Shown here: piece after piece, positions 9,375-17,899 of the stretch
Numbering within the stretch: the stretch's first letter is position 1
Layout: the number at the start of each line of letters is the position of its first letter
NCBI GenBank assembly: GCA_018649885.1
Contig: JABIHA010000068.1
Coordinates: 45,369-109,368 of the forward strand
DNA from: Bacteriovoracaceae bacterium
GTDB taxonomy: Bacteria > Bdellovibrionota > Bacteriovoracia > Bacteriovoracales > Bacteriovoracaceae
Reading direction: 5' to 3'
DNA length: 64,000 nucleotides
Notes under the pieces: model-generated
Database searches by the model: none
What the model was told of the DNA's origin: nothing
Seen by the model: only the letters and a program-made list of their open reading frames with translations
Made by a program: the position numbers and the translations under genes

Positions 9375-9659
9375 ATGATATTCCTCACAAAAATTTGCCA
9401 AAAATATACCAATTTTTTCACCAGATGATGACCGCAAAATGTAAACAGTAAAACCCTTTAAAATCAAATGGTTAGATTATATTGTGGTGTCTATTCGTGA
9501 ACCACCAATGAAAAAGTTACAAGAATTTAGTAAATGACTGTGTCTTACGCACTGCGCTATGTACAATCACTCAGTCTACTACTCACCAAATATGAAGTTT
9601 AACGGAGTTCGAAGTCTGCCTTTGAGGGTTCGATTTATGTATCTGTGGAGGATATTAAA
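9375..9659. other. Intergenic space between divergent genes
   Basis: 285 bases lie between the divergent TolC-like gene and the large secreted protein gene. Promoters for both must be here. I see a good ribosome site (GGAGG at about 9647) for the right-hand gene but no convincing -35/-10 pair and no RNA gene. Confidence 0.4.
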
Positions 9660-10142
9660 ATGAAGCACAAATTTTTTAAACTACTTATGATTATGGCCAT
9701 GGCCCCATCGGCATTGGCATCACACAGAGACAGTGTCATTTCAGGCTTTGAAGGCCCCGCTGATCCACCTGCCAACGTGCAAGGAACAATTTGTAGAGAA
9801 TATATTAATGATGGTGATGAACATAGCGCCACTGTATGTAACTCTGGAGTTGCCTCAGCTGATAAATTGGCCCAAAAATATGCAAAAGCAGCCGGTGGCT
9901 ACTTAGGTTGCATCATTGGTTACTCTGATGGAATTCAAAATGGTTATGATAGAGGTGATGGAATTTCTCAAGGTATGCTTCAACAAGCAACCGCTGAATA
10001 CGCTCATGCAGAATTTACGACAGCTATATCAAGAGCTGGCGATAAGGCCATAAGAGAAGGTAGAACTGAATCAGCCTCTCAAATTATAAGTGGCTATAGG
10101 TCTGTTCTTGGACTCAATCCTTCGCTTCAAGAAAAAAATTAA
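9660..10142 (+). CDS. Large secreted protein, N-terminal part (upstream of a -1 frame change)
   Basis: The ATG at 9660 follows GGAGGATATTAAA, a strong ribosome site, and begins a signal peptide (MKHKFFKLLMIMAMAPSALA). The frame encodes 160 residues and stops at TAA 10140, directly after an A7 run (10132-10138) read A-AAA-AAT-TAA. Slipping back one base gives LQEKKLRDEVKVYKYPRITFSGFDGG, which flows into the large downstream frame. The whole product would be about 830 residues, exported, of unknown function. Two cysteines (TICRE, ATVCN) and Gly-rich helices lie in this part. Alternatively the short product is itself functional. Confidence 0.65.
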   Translation: MKHKFFKLLMIMAMAPSALASHRDSVISGFEGPADPPANVQGTICREYINDGDEHSATVCNSGVASADKLAQKYAKAAGGYLGCIIGYSDGIQNGYDRGDGISQGMLQQATAEYAHAEFTTAISRAGDKAIREGRTESASQIISGYRSVLGLNPSLQEKN

Positions 10143-12154
10143 GAGATGAAGTTAAGGTTTATAAGTACCCTCGAATTACATTTTCAGGCTTTGACGGTGG
10201 ATATGCCAACGACATTGATCAAAAAGTGGTTACAGATGTAGACTTCTCTGATGTTTATAGAGCTAGATGGGTTAAATCATCAGACTCTTTTGATGAAAAA
10301 TTAATGGCCCACTACCTTTATAAAGAAGAAAGAAAAGAAGGTGCTCAAATTTGTAAAATTGCTAATTCAGTATTTGAAGGACATGGTTTTCCAACACTTA
10401 CATTTTGGGACTACTGGAGAGCTGAAGAACAAATCGATTTTGCAAAATATGGTTGGAATAACGCCGATTGGGCGTGGAAAATCTTTGACCGTGTTGAAAA
10501 TAATATGGATGAGTTTGAAAACTATATGGGTATTGCCGCAAATTATAAAAGGCATTACACAGAAGAATACATTGTGGCAGAAGCCACTTACGAGCTAGAT
10601 GAAAGACTCAAACTAGATCAATTCGAAAATCCCATTCCTGTAATGGTTACTAATCCAGATGGAACCCAGTCTCAACAAGTTGATGGACAAGGCCGACTGG
10701 TATTTGAAAAAGAAACTTACATGAAAGAAAAAACCCCTACAATCATGGGATCACGACCAGCCACAAGAGATCTCACTGGAGCGGAAGTAAGAGAATACAA
10801 GGCCATCTACAGAAGAGGATTCAAGGAATCATACCAAAGACATTGGGCAAAAGCTTATGCTCAAAATGAATTTGATACTCAAAAAGCAGTTATGACTGCA
10901 GTCGGTGATCGAGTCGGCTACGAGGTAGGCCAAAAAGCTGGTGATCAATTGGCAAGAAGACAAGCTTACAATGCTCAATACAAAGCAATTTCTGCCAGAG
11001 AATATGGTAAGGTGGCTAAGCTTAAGTACGAAAAAAGCTTTGATACATTAATCGAAATTTTTGAAAATAATGCTGTTGTTGAACTAGATCAAGCAACCTT
11101 TTCCGGCTCTACAGATGATTCAATCTGGAGAAATGGTGAAGGAATCTTTGTAAGTTTTGATATTACAAACTTAGGTGAAAGAGGCGGTGATTTATCTCTG
11201 GCCCTTTCCCAAACAAATGATATTGAAGCCGGAAATCCTTTTGTTTTTAGACCAAATGCACTTAGTAGATTTTCTGCTGATTCTGATCAACTAGGAATTA
11301 TTTCTGAAGGACATTTGGCAGGAAGTACTGCTCAAATTAGAATGCATCTAAATAATCCAGGGGATCTTGGATCCTCCATTGGAGCAGAGCTCAACCAAAC
11401 AAAAAATGAACCTATTGAAATAACAGATTATGCTGAATTAGAATCGGTTAATGGTTCAGTTGATATGCTTTCGGGAACAGTAACAGTTAATATTGACGTT
11501 CATAATCCAGCGATAGATTATGAGCATCTCTTCAAAACTGATGTGGTAGTATCACTTGATGGCGTTAATAAAAGCAAAAAGAAACCCATCCCTGCTGTAA
11601 AGCCTGAAAGAACTGCTGAGCATGCAATTACAATAAGTGGTTTTGATACAATGGATCTTATCGAAAGAGGATCTCTCACAGGTACTGTAAAAACTTATGT
11701 TGCCGGAAAACTTGCCGACCAAAAGAAATTTACCGCTGATCTTGAAGGTAATGAAAAAGAAAACTTTGTTGCTTATTTCAAAGCACTGATTGATCAAGGT
11801 ACTGAGAAGGCTAGAATTAAAGAAGTTATCAAAAAGTTAGATGGATTTCTTAAGCGAGATCTTCATTTTACAAGTAGTAGCAATAAAATCAAATGGAATA
11901 AACCCCAAAAGGTTCAGCGCTCTATTGTTGGAAAGATTATTACTCAGTATCGTCATGACCTAGATAGCCTAAATGCTAAAGAGAAGAAATTCTACTTAGA
12001 CCTGGCTAACACTATGGCCTTACATGTTCAAACTAAAGGCAAGTACAGAGTAAGGGCAGGACTTTTCTTTCCCAAGAAAAAATTCTTAAAACAACTTGCA
12101 ATTTTTGGTGGAAGTGACTTTCTTGTAGATGTTAAACACCATAAAAATAGATAA
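10133..12154 (+). CDS. Large secreted protein, C-terminal part (-1 frame)
   Basis: This frame is open from within the A7 run at 10132-10138 to TAA 12152. Its first conventional start codon is GTG 10226, which has no ribosome site, and the about 30 residues before it look coding, so expression most likely depends on a -1 slip or on a base missing from the sequence. Residues are mostly helical and Tyr/Trp/Lys-rich (about 10230-11060), then beta-rich with repeated Asp/Asn turns (about 11100-11750), resembling an extracellular or periplasmic adhesion-type protein. No known domain is recognised. Confidence 0.65.
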   Translation, partial: KKLRDEVKVYKYPRITFSGFDGGYANDIDQKVVTDVDFSDVYRARWVKSSDSFDEKLMAHYLYKEERKEGAQICKIANSVFEGHGFPTLTFWDYWRAEEQIDFAKYGWNNADWAWKIFDRVENNMDEFENYMGIAANYKRHYTEEYIVAEATYELDERLKLDQFENPIPVMVTNPDGTQSQQVDGQGRLVFEKETYMKEKTPTIMGSRPATRDLTGAEVREYKAIYRRGFKESYQRHWAKAYAQNEFDTQKAVMTAVGDRVGYEVGQKAGDQLARRQAYNAQYKAISAREYGKVAKLKYEKSFDTLIEIFENNAVVELDQATFSGSTDDSIWRNGEGIFVSFDITNLGERGGDLSLALSQTNDIEAGNPFVFRPNALSRFSADSDQLGIISEGHLAGSTAQIRMHLNNPGDLGSSIGAELNQTKNEPIEITDYAELESVNGSVDMLSGTVTVNIDVHNPAIDYEHLFKTDVVVSLDGVNKSKKKPIPAVKPERTAEHAITISGFDTMDLIERGSLTGTVKTYVAGKLADQKKFTADLEGNEKENFVAYFKALIDQGTEKARIKEVIKKLDGFLKRDLHFTSSSNKIKWNKPQKVQRSIVGKIITQYRHDLDSLNAKEKKFYLDLANTMALHVQTKGKYRVRAGLFFPKKKFLKQLAIFGGSDFLVDVKHHKNR

Positions 12155-12179
12155 GATTTCTAACTCCTAAATTGAATAC

Positions 12180-12205
12180 GGCCACTCTCACGAGTGGCCT
12201 TTTTT
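12180..12205 (+). terminator. Rho-independent terminator
   Basis: GGCCACTC and GAGTGGCC form an 8-bp perfect stem with loop TCAC, followed by six T. It closes the secreted-protein transcript ending at 12154. Confidence 0.92.
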
Positions 12206-12280
12206 ATTGGGAATTGGTCTAATTACCTGATATTACAACAAGCAAGTTGAAATCTAGCCATTAAAATTATTCTCACTTTC

Positions 12281-12307
12281 TTGCCATATTCCTTCTCTTT
12301 ATATAAT
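12281..12307 (+). promoter_or_regulatory. Probable rnpB promoter
   Basis: TATAAT at 12302-12307 lies about 10 bases before the predicted 5' end of the RNase P RNA. TTGCCA at 12281-12286 is a possible -35 with a short 15-base spacer. Confidence 0.45.
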
Positions 12308-12317
12308 TAACATCACA

Positions 12318-12635
12318 GGTATTGAGCAGTTGAGACTATCGTCGGTCACCCTATTTACTAGGATGACGGGAGGAAAGTCCGGACTCCACAAGGCAGCCTA
12401 GCGGGTAACGCCCGTCCACCGTAAGGTGAGGACAAGTGCAACAGAAAGTATGTACAGGTTATGCTGTAGTGAAACCAGGTAAACTCTAGGCGGAGCAAGC
12501 TCAAATAGGCCAGCGATTAAGGGGAGCCTCTCCAAGTTGGCGGGTTGAGTGCATGAGGTTAAAGGCAACTTTAATCCTAGATAAATGATAGTCCTCGACA
12601 GGATCCGGCTTACACGACTGCTCAATACCTTTTTT
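12318..12635 (+). ncRNA. rnpB: RNase P RNA (bacterial type A)
   Basis: The ribozyme subunit of RNase P that removes 5' leaders from pre-tRNAs. The universal core is visible: GAGGAAAGTCCGGACTCC near 12369-12388, ACAGAAA near 12439, and the 3' core GATAAATGATAGTCC followed by ACAGGATCCGGCTTA near 12580-12612. GGTATTGAGCAG (12318-12329) pairs perfectly with CTGCTCAATACC (12618-12629) to close the P1 helix, and the six T at 12630-12635 make P1 double as the terminator. Length of about 312 bases is slightly short of typical type A RNAs. Confidence 0.97.
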
Positions 12636-12737
12636 CCAAAAAAATCCTGAATTTATTCCAAGGAACACTGTTTCATTCTCATGAAATTCAAAATCTCTGA
12701 TAGGTTTAGAAAAATAATTGAACTGGGGGGTTCTTCT

Positions 12738-13550
12738 ATGAAAGCAGCAGTACTGCTGATTAGCGCTTTGATTTCATTTTCTAGTTTTTCAATTACTCTT
12801 GGCCATAAGATTGAATACAATGAGGCTCCTGCAGTTGGACAATTGCTCATTGGGAATGGGACATGCACAGCTACAGTTATTTCAGAAAGGGCAATTTTAA
12901 CAGCTTCTCACTGCTATGACGATTCCGTTAGAACAGCAAAGATAACAGGCTCCAGCCATCTCAGCCTATTTTTTCTCCCAGCAGTTCGTGAATTTTATCG
13001 AGTCGTTCATGTTTATAGGAATGTAGATCATACAGCTGATATGGCGATTGCAATTCTAGACCGAGAAGTTCCTGGAAATATTAAACCACTAAAAATTTAT
13101 GCGAAAAAATTTGCACCTACCGAGTCTACCGAAATCAAAATTATGGGATTCGGATATAATGGAGAGATCGAATACCCAGGAATTGCCAGCGACCAACTCA
13201 ACACAATTGTGAACCTAACTTTGGGATTTGAATCTTGGGATCAATTTAAAATGCTCGAAATGGCCCGGCTAGAATTTTTTGAAATGAGTGAGCCTTCACC
13301 CATTACGGGAAAAAGAGAAATCATATTAAGTAGCCTTGATGGCTCTCACCCCTGCGCTGGTGATAGCGGAGCAGCTCTTCTTGTTGAAAATGCAGGGGAG
13401 CTTCAAATTGTTGGGGTTCAAAGCCGGATAAATTTTGATAGAATTATGACAGAAAAAGAAGAGGTTTGCCTTGGAGGCGTTCAAACCGTCGGCATGAGTA
13501 TTTATGAAAACCTTGATTGGATAAAAAAGATCATTCACCAGAGTAAATGA
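12738..13550 (+). CDS. Secreted trypsin-like serine protease (family S1)
   Basis: 270 residues. ATG 12738 is chosen because GGGGGG lies about 7 bases upstream and the signal peptide (MKAAVLLISALISFSSFS) begins there. The catalytic triad is present: His in TASHC (about residue 57), Asp in HTADMAIAIL (about residue 101) and Ser in CAGDSGAAL (about residue 215). No propeptide of note is seen between the signal peptide and the ITLGHKI-like mature start. It should act in the periplasm or outside the cell; secreted proteases are typical of predatory and degradative bacteria. Confidence 0.9.
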   Translation: MKAAVLLISALISFSSFSITLGHKIEYNEAPAVGQLLIGNGTCTATVISERAILTASHCYDDSVRTAKITGSSHLSLFFLPAVREFYRVVHVYRNVDHTADMAIAILDREVPGNIKPLKIYAKKFAPTESTEIKIMGFGYNGEIEYPGIASDQLNTIVNLTLGFESWDQFKMLEMARLEFFEMSEPSPITGKREIILSSLDGSHPCAGDSGAALLVENAGELQIVGVQSRINFDRIMTEKEEVCLGGVQTVGMSIYENLDWIKKIIHQSK

Positions 13551-13644
13551 GAAATCTCTTATACTTAGTGGACAATATTTTATGAGACGATCACGTAGCA
13601 TTGAGATATAATTTCGCTCAAAACCATTTCCCAGGTGTGCTGAG

Positions 13645-14739
13645 ATGAGATATTTTATATTTGCTGCAACTTTTCTTTTATCAATACAACTTCTTCATGC
13701 TGAAGATATTTGTAAGTACCGATTAACAAAAATTGTTATTGAAGAAATGCCAAGCTGGGCCATCGACCTTCAAAATAGAAATATTCCTGAAGTAGTACTT
13801 CCCCTAAATACAATTATTTCAAATCTCGACGATATTTTTTATGCAGGGAAAAGAGATCAGATAATTTGTGGGATATTAAAAGATGCCAAAAGTTACCAAG
13901 AAATTTGGACAAAAGTAGAAAAGGATACAGTTCTTCCCCCTATTCCTTTCACTCCAATTAACATTATCGCAGCGGGCTTAAATGAAAGTGGCCACATAAA
14001 AGAAAGTGGTGCAAAAGCTGGAAAAACATTGCTCTTTCCCAAGTCTCTCAAAGTAACTAGCGCCTACGCAGATATTCCTTACAAAAAAGAAATGCTTCTA
14101 GACTATGAATCTGAAATAGCTTTTGTAGTTTCAAAGAGAATTTCTTCAGCCGATCAAATCAATGAAAAAAATCTTAAAGACTTTATTGCAGGAGTTATGG
14201 TGGCCAACGATATTACTGATCGGCTTCCCATTATTAAAAATCAAAAAAACTCTTTTACCATGGCAAAAAGTAAACCTGGATTTCTTCCCTTGGGACCTTT
14301 TTTTATTCCTAGCTCTAGCTTAAAATGGGTTGGTGGTAAAGACCCAAGCTATGTGCAAAAACTAAGAGTCAATAAAGATGAACGCCAATCTGGACATACT
14401 GCCAATAGAATTAAGAGTGTGTTAGAGATTATCAAGTTAGCACTAAAGAGAAAAGACGAGCTATGGCCAATAAAAGATGGGGAGTCAATTCCTTTACTTA
14501 AAGGAGGAATGTTTCATCCTGGTGATATCATCCTAACAGGCACTATTTCAGGCGTTGCACTCAAGGCTCCAACAAGTTGGGAGAAATTTAAACTACTTCT
14601 AAAAGGTGCCCTTCACTTTAGAGGACCCACCTCTCAATTTATTGCTGAACAATACGAAAGTCCAAGATACTTGAAACCAGGTGATACCGTTTTTAATTTT
14701 ATAGAGCGTCTTGGTGTCCAAATCAATAAAGTTAAATAA
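13645..14739 (+). CDS. Exported fumarylacetoacetate hydrolase family protein
   Basis: 364 residues with a signal peptide (MRYFIFAATFLLSIQLLHA). From about residue 150 it follows the FAH C-terminal fold: DYESEIAFVVSKR holds the two metal-binding acidic residues, NDITDR a further ligand region, and GGMFHPGDIILTGTISGV is the typical FAH tail. FAH-family enzymes cleave or decarboxylate beta-diketo acids in the cytoplasm, so an export signal is unusual. The first 130 residues are specific to this protein. Its last 8 bases overlap the convergent mutY gene. Confidence 0.8.
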   Translation: MRYFIFAATFLLSIQLLHAEDICKYRLTKIVIEEMPSWAIDLQNRNIPEVVLPLNTIISNLDDIFYAGKRDQIICGILKDAKSYQEIWTKVEKDTVLPPIPFTPINIIAAGLNESGHIKESGAKAGKTLLFPKSLKVTSAYADIPYKKEMLLDYESEIAFVVSKRISSADQINEKNLKDFIAGVMVANDITDRLPIIKNQKNSFTMAKSKPGFLPLGPFFIPSSSLKWVGGKDPSYVQKLRVNKDERQSGHTANRIKSVLEIIKLALKRKDELWPIKDGESIPLLKGGMFHPGDIILTGTISGVALKAPTSWEKFKLLLKGALHFRGPTSQFIAEQYESPRYLKPGDTVFNFIERLGVQINKVK

Positions 14740-15772
14740 CTTTCTTCATGGCCTTGATACTTGCTGTAGAAAAATTCGATTTTTCTAAGTCTGAACCTTT
14801 ATAGATAAAACTATCTTTAGAAAAATTCTTTAAAAATTCTTTTTCACTGATGGCAATAACCAAGTTGGTTATTTTATATTTTGTAATACTCGTTTTATAA
14901 GAAGTAGCATCCTTAAAAAGGGACGGTTTAGCAGATAATACTGGATATTGAGTCAATTTCTTATCTTCTGAGCTAATGATAAAAGTAGGAATTTCAAATT
15001 GTCCTGAAAGCCACTGCTTAGCATCTTTTTTGTAACCCAAAACTTTGCCATTCTTTTTCACAATAATTCGCGCCAAAGTGAGTTCAAAATTCTTAGAGTT
15101 AATTTTTTTAGCTAACTCTTTTGGAAATCGTAAAGGATCACCTGAATTAAATGAAAAACAGTCATCACTCATTGGACACAATTCGCAAGATACCTTTTTA
15201 GATCTGCAGTAAACTCTTCCAAGATCCATCAAAGCTTCATTGAGTCCCCTAAAACCACTTTTAAATTCTTTGAGTATTTCTTTTCTATCAAATTGGTCTC
15301 TAATCTCCCTTTGGAGCTTAGGCCCTTTGAGCTCACCTATCCCATAAATTCTTGAAAGCACCCTTTCAAGATTTGCATCAACTGCCAGGGCCCTTTGGTT
15401 TTGTCCGATAGAAATTAAAGCACTCGAAGTATAGGGTCCAATGCCTCCAATTTCTACTAATTCATCAATTTTCTTAGGAATCACCCCAGAATGTTTATCC
15501 TCAATTTCAATACAGGCCCGCCTTAAATTTTTTGCTCGTCTATAATATCCTAAACCTTTCCAGTTAATAAGAATTTCTTCCTCACTGGAAGCTGCTAAAT
15601 CAGACAAGCTTGGATAAATACTTATAAATCTATCAAAATGATTGACCACAGTCCCAACAGTTGTTTGCTGAAGCATAATCTCTGAAACGAATGTTTTATA
15701 AAGTGATCTGTTCACTCTCCACGGAAGGTGTGAATAGTTAGATTTGGACCAGCTGATTAATTTTTTAAACAT
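14732..15772 (-). CDS. mutY: A/G-specific adenine DNA glycosylase
   Basis: 346 residues. MutY removes adenine mispaired with 8-oxoguanine. The catalytic Glu31 lies in SEIMLQQTTVG, the helix-hairpin-helix is LVEIGGIGPYTSSAL (about residues 105-119), the catalytic Asp132 is in ALAVDANLERVL, and the [4Fe-4S] cluster motif C-x6-C-x2-C-x5-C is intact (CRSKKVSCELCPMSDDC, about residue 190). The C-terminal third is the Nudix-like 8-oxoG sensing domain, less conserved. Confidence 0.95.
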   Translation of the reverse strand: MFKKLISWSKSNYSHLPWRVNRSLYKTFVSEIMLQQTTVGTVVNHFDRFISIYPSLSDLAASSEEEILINWKGLGYYRRAKNLRRACIEIEDKHSGVIPKKIDELVEIGGIGPYTSSALISIGQNQRALAVDANLERVLSRIYGIGELKGPKLQREIRDQFDRKEILKEFKSGFRGLNEALMDLGRVYCRSKKVSCELCPMSDDCFSFNSGDPLRFPKELAKKINSKNFELTLARIIVKKNGKVLGYKKDAKQWLSGQFEIPTFIISSEDKKLTQYPVLSAKPSLFKDATSYKTSITKYKITNLVIAISEKEFLKNFSKDSFIYKGSDLEKSNFSTASIKAMKKVI

Positions 15773-15799
15773 TCACTATTTCTACAATCAAAACTCTAC

Positions 15800-16099
15800 T
15801 CAGTCTAGTGTTGCACTAGGATCTGGGTCTTGCTCTGGCCCTTGATCTTCAACCTTACCTGCTATATCTCGCGGTGCTTTAGATGAATCAAATTCTTCCT
15901 CTACCACCCCTAGCACATATTCTCTCATGGCCCGCCGTCCATAGAGAGAGCTCCTTGAACAAAAAGTATCATTGGTAAATCCACTCATAAAGATTTCTAA
16001 AACCCTTGCCTCTTCAACACTTGGATTAATAGTCTTTGCCCGAAGCATTAACTTACCCCAGTATTTTTTTGCTTCCTCACTTGGGTTTTGGACTCTCAT
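15800..16099 (-). CDS. Hypothetical protein, 3' part of a split gene
   Basis: A 99-residue frame with an internal-looking ATG. Reading the same frame upstream from 16099 gives ...TTA GCA AAT AAA GAT GCA AAA GAA..., open back to the T6 run (16137-16142) where the preceding gene stops. A -1 slip there joins PVF to LANKDAKEDKTHLMRVQN, making one protein of about 195 residues. It is rich in charged residues with a Pro/Asp/Glu tail. No family recognised. Confidence 0.5.
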   Translation of the reverse strand: MRVQNPSEEAKKYWGKLMLRAKTINPSVEEARVLEIFMSGFTNDTFCSRSSLYGRRAMREYVLGVVEEEFDSSKAPRDIAGKVEDQGPEQDPDPSATLD

Positions 16100-16134
16100 A
16101 AGATGAGTTTTATCTTCTTTTGCATCTTTATTTG

Positions 16135-16392
16135 CTAAAAAACAGGAGTACCCGCACCGCCGATAGCAACAGCAATAAGGGGAATAGGTGAGCCTGTAAA
16201 TGCGGTGACTACTGCAGCTCCAACACCCACGCCTAGTGCCACCCCAGTCCCAATGGCAATCGTTTTAACTTTGTGAAGTGCCTTTGCCCTTTTACTATAT
16301 TTTTCAAAACAATTAAGAGCCTCATCTTTTTTTGCAAAGGCTGAGAGATTAAAAAGAAATAAGAATATTAGACTTGTAGAAAAAAACCTCAT
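16135..16392 (-). CDS. Small exported protein with Gly-rich helix, 5' part of a split gene
   Basis: 85 residues: signal peptide (MRFFSTSLIFLFLFNLSAFA), a short polar region with one Cys, then a Gly/Ala/Val hydrophobic segment (residues about 44-80, IAIGTGVALGVGVGAAVV) like a glycine-zipper membrane insert. It stops at TAG right after a T6 run; the downstream frame at 15800-16099 is the likely continuation. Its ATG overlaps the stop of the upstream gene (ATGA), so the genes are translationally coupled. Confidence 0.55.
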   Translation of the reverse strand: MRFFSTSLIFLFLFNLSAFAKKDEALNCFEKYSKRAKALHKVKTIAIGTGVALGVGVGAAVVTAFTGSPIPLIAVAIGGAGTPVF

Positions 16393-17165
16393 TTACACAT
16401 CGCCCATGCTTGAGGAACGGACTTAAGAAGTTCAGCAGTTGTTTTACTCTCATGAATAGTGGCAGCCATTTCTCTCAAAAATTCTATAAATTCTTCTGAG
16501 GCCTCATTAATATCTGTAATAAAGAGAAGGTTCTTGGCCTGTGAGTTTCGAAGCCACCTCATCATTCTTTTTTGGTCATTCATCCCCTTGGCCATGCAGG
16601 TAGCATCGAGACCTGAAACTCTTTTAAATGAAGTATCAAATACAAAGACATCCATATTTGCACCACACTTTTCTTTTATCCTATTAACATATGTCCTTCT
16701 TTTGCAAGACCTTCCATCGAGAGACGATGGATCAAGCTCTCTAAAGGAAGTGCTTATATCAATCCAAACCTCTAACTTAGAAAAGCTTTTTTTGATATTT
16801 TTAGCTTGCCCACAAAACATATCAAAATAATAATTTTTATCACAACTGATCATGTCGGTATCAACTGAAGATACATACTTGTTATTTTTTTTCTGTTTTT
16901 TCTCTATCTTAATTTCTTTTTTAAGGTTTTTATTGGGATTAGGATACAAACCTATATTTGGATCAAAGCATTGGTCACCATAAGGGATACAAACATTTTG
17001 TGCCAACTTCTCACTGTAAACAGGCTCATCACCATTGAAATGCTTCTCAAGTAATCCCATTTCATCAGGCATTAAAAACCACACTTCAATATGCTTAGGA
17101 ATTGCAAAACTAGAAAAGCTAACAATAGAGCAGGTTATAAGCACAAAAAATTTCAATAAATGCAT
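16389..17165 (-). CDS. Secreted protein of unknown function
   Basis: 258 residues from ATG 17165, where a signal peptide begins (MHLLKFFVLITCSIVSFSSFA); longer in-frame starts overlap the regulator gene. It contains WIDISTSFRELD (about residue 120) followed by a Cys-rich basic stretch, VFVFDTSFKRV and a C-terminal LLFITDINEASEEF. The alternation of beta strands ending in acidic loops is reminiscent of a von Willebrand factor A-like fold, but I cannot assign it. It is the second gene of the operon led by the XRE regulator (about 10-base gap) and is coupled to the next gene by a 4-base overlap. Confidence 0.65.
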   Translation of the reverse strand: MHLLKFFVLITCSIVSFSSFAIPKHIEVWFLMPDEMGLLEKHFNGDEPVYSEKLAQNVCIPYGDQCFDPNIGLYPNPNKNLKKEIKIEKKQKKNNKYVSSVDTDMISCDKNYYFDMFCGQAKNIKKSFSKLEVWIDISTSFRELDPSSLDGRSCKRRTYVNRIKEKCGANMDVFVFDTSFKRVSGLDATCMAKGMNDQKRMMRWLRNSQAKNLLFITDINEASEEFIEFLREMAATIHESKTTAELLKSVPQAWAMCK

Positions 17166-17175
17166 TGTGCAATTT

Positions 17176-17778
17176 TTAGAATTCCACACCCTTTTGCCTA
17201 AAATATCTAAATAGTGAATTACCAACATCAACAACTAAATCCTTTCCTTCTACATCCAGTTCAAGAAAATCACTTAGGTAAGCCTTTTGCCTTGGAGTAA
17301 GTCTTTCCAGCTTATCCCTTAGAGTAGTTGGATTATTTCTAGCTCCATCATCGGCCCTAAAGGGAATGCTTCTGGTCTTCCCACCAATTTTCACCTTGGC
17401 GGTTGTAGTTCGTTCAGCAGTTCCAAGCGAAGAGAAGACATCATTAAACTCATCTTCCTCCTCTTCATTATCGGAAGATGGAGGTGGTTCCATAGGACCA
17501 TCTTTATAGAACTGAATGAGTCTTTTAAATTGCTCGGTGGAATCCTCTTCGATGAAATCAATAATCTCGTGCAACGGAATATTTAACCTTGCAACAATCT
17601 TTGCAATGAATTGCTCGTCGAGTTCCCTGGTTTTCCTGTTCAAAAAGCGCGACATGGTGGAAATTCCCACCCCAACCAAATTGGCCAAGTCCTTTTGTGA
17701 AAGGGCTCCTCGTACTTGCATATACTTACGAATTACACCTAGAAAATCGTCTAAATAATCTCTATTGAAGCGAACCAT
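17176..17778 (-). CDS. XRE-family (HTH_3) transcriptional regulator
   Basis: 200 residues. An N-terminal helix-turn-helix (about residues 15-70, LSQKDLANLVGVGISTMSRFLNRK) is followed by an acidic linker (SSDNEEEEDE) and a C-terminal region with LTPRQKAYLSDFLELD. The start is supported by GAGGTTAAC before the ATG. It heads an operon of secreted proteins and is divergent from the pentapeptide-repeat gene; a direct-repeat pair in the intergenic region is a plausible autoregulatory operator. The C-terminal domain is not recognised as a ligand or peptidase domain. Confidence 0.85.
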   Translation of the reverse strand: MVRFNRDYLDDFLGVIRKYMQVRGALSQKDLANLVGVGISTMSRFLNRKTRELDEQFIAKIVARLNIPLHEIIDFIEEDSTEQFKRLIQFYKDGPMEPPPSSDNEEEEDEFNDVFSSLGTAERTTTAKVKIGGKTRSIPFRADDGARNNPTTLRDKLERLTPRQKAYLSDFLELDVEGKDLVVDVGNSLFRYFRQKGVEF

Positions 17779-17816
17779 GTTAACCTCCTGAATTGCTTGT
17801 CGGAACGAAATTATAT

Positions 17817-17847
17817 TTCTTGATGCAATTTATTTTCTTGACGCAAT
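17817..17847. promoter_or_regulatory. Direct-repeat pair, candidate operator
   Basis: TTCTTGATGCAAT (17817-17829) and TTCTTGACGCAAT (17835-17847) are repeated with a period of 18 bases and one difference. They lie between the XRE regulator and the pentapeptide gene, and the second copy covers the -35 hexamer of the right-hand promoter, as expected of a repressor or activator site. Confidence 0.5.
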
Positions 17848-17866
17848 GGGTCAGACTTGCTATTCT
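17838..17866 (+). promoter_or_regulatory. Sigma-70 promoter for the pentapeptide gene and hairpin RNA
   Basis: TTGACG (17838-17843), a 17-base spacer and TATTCT (17861-17866) make a good sigma-70 promoter. Transcription would start near 17873, before the AGGAGG ribosome site at 17888-17893. Confidence 0.65.
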
Positions 17867-17899
17867 GGGATTGTTGACACGCAGCCTAGGAGGCCACAA

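Noticed and set aside
17846..17899. Earlier ATG for the pentapeptide gene
   Set aside because: It falls inside the promoter spacer; the AGGAGG site points to GTG 17900.
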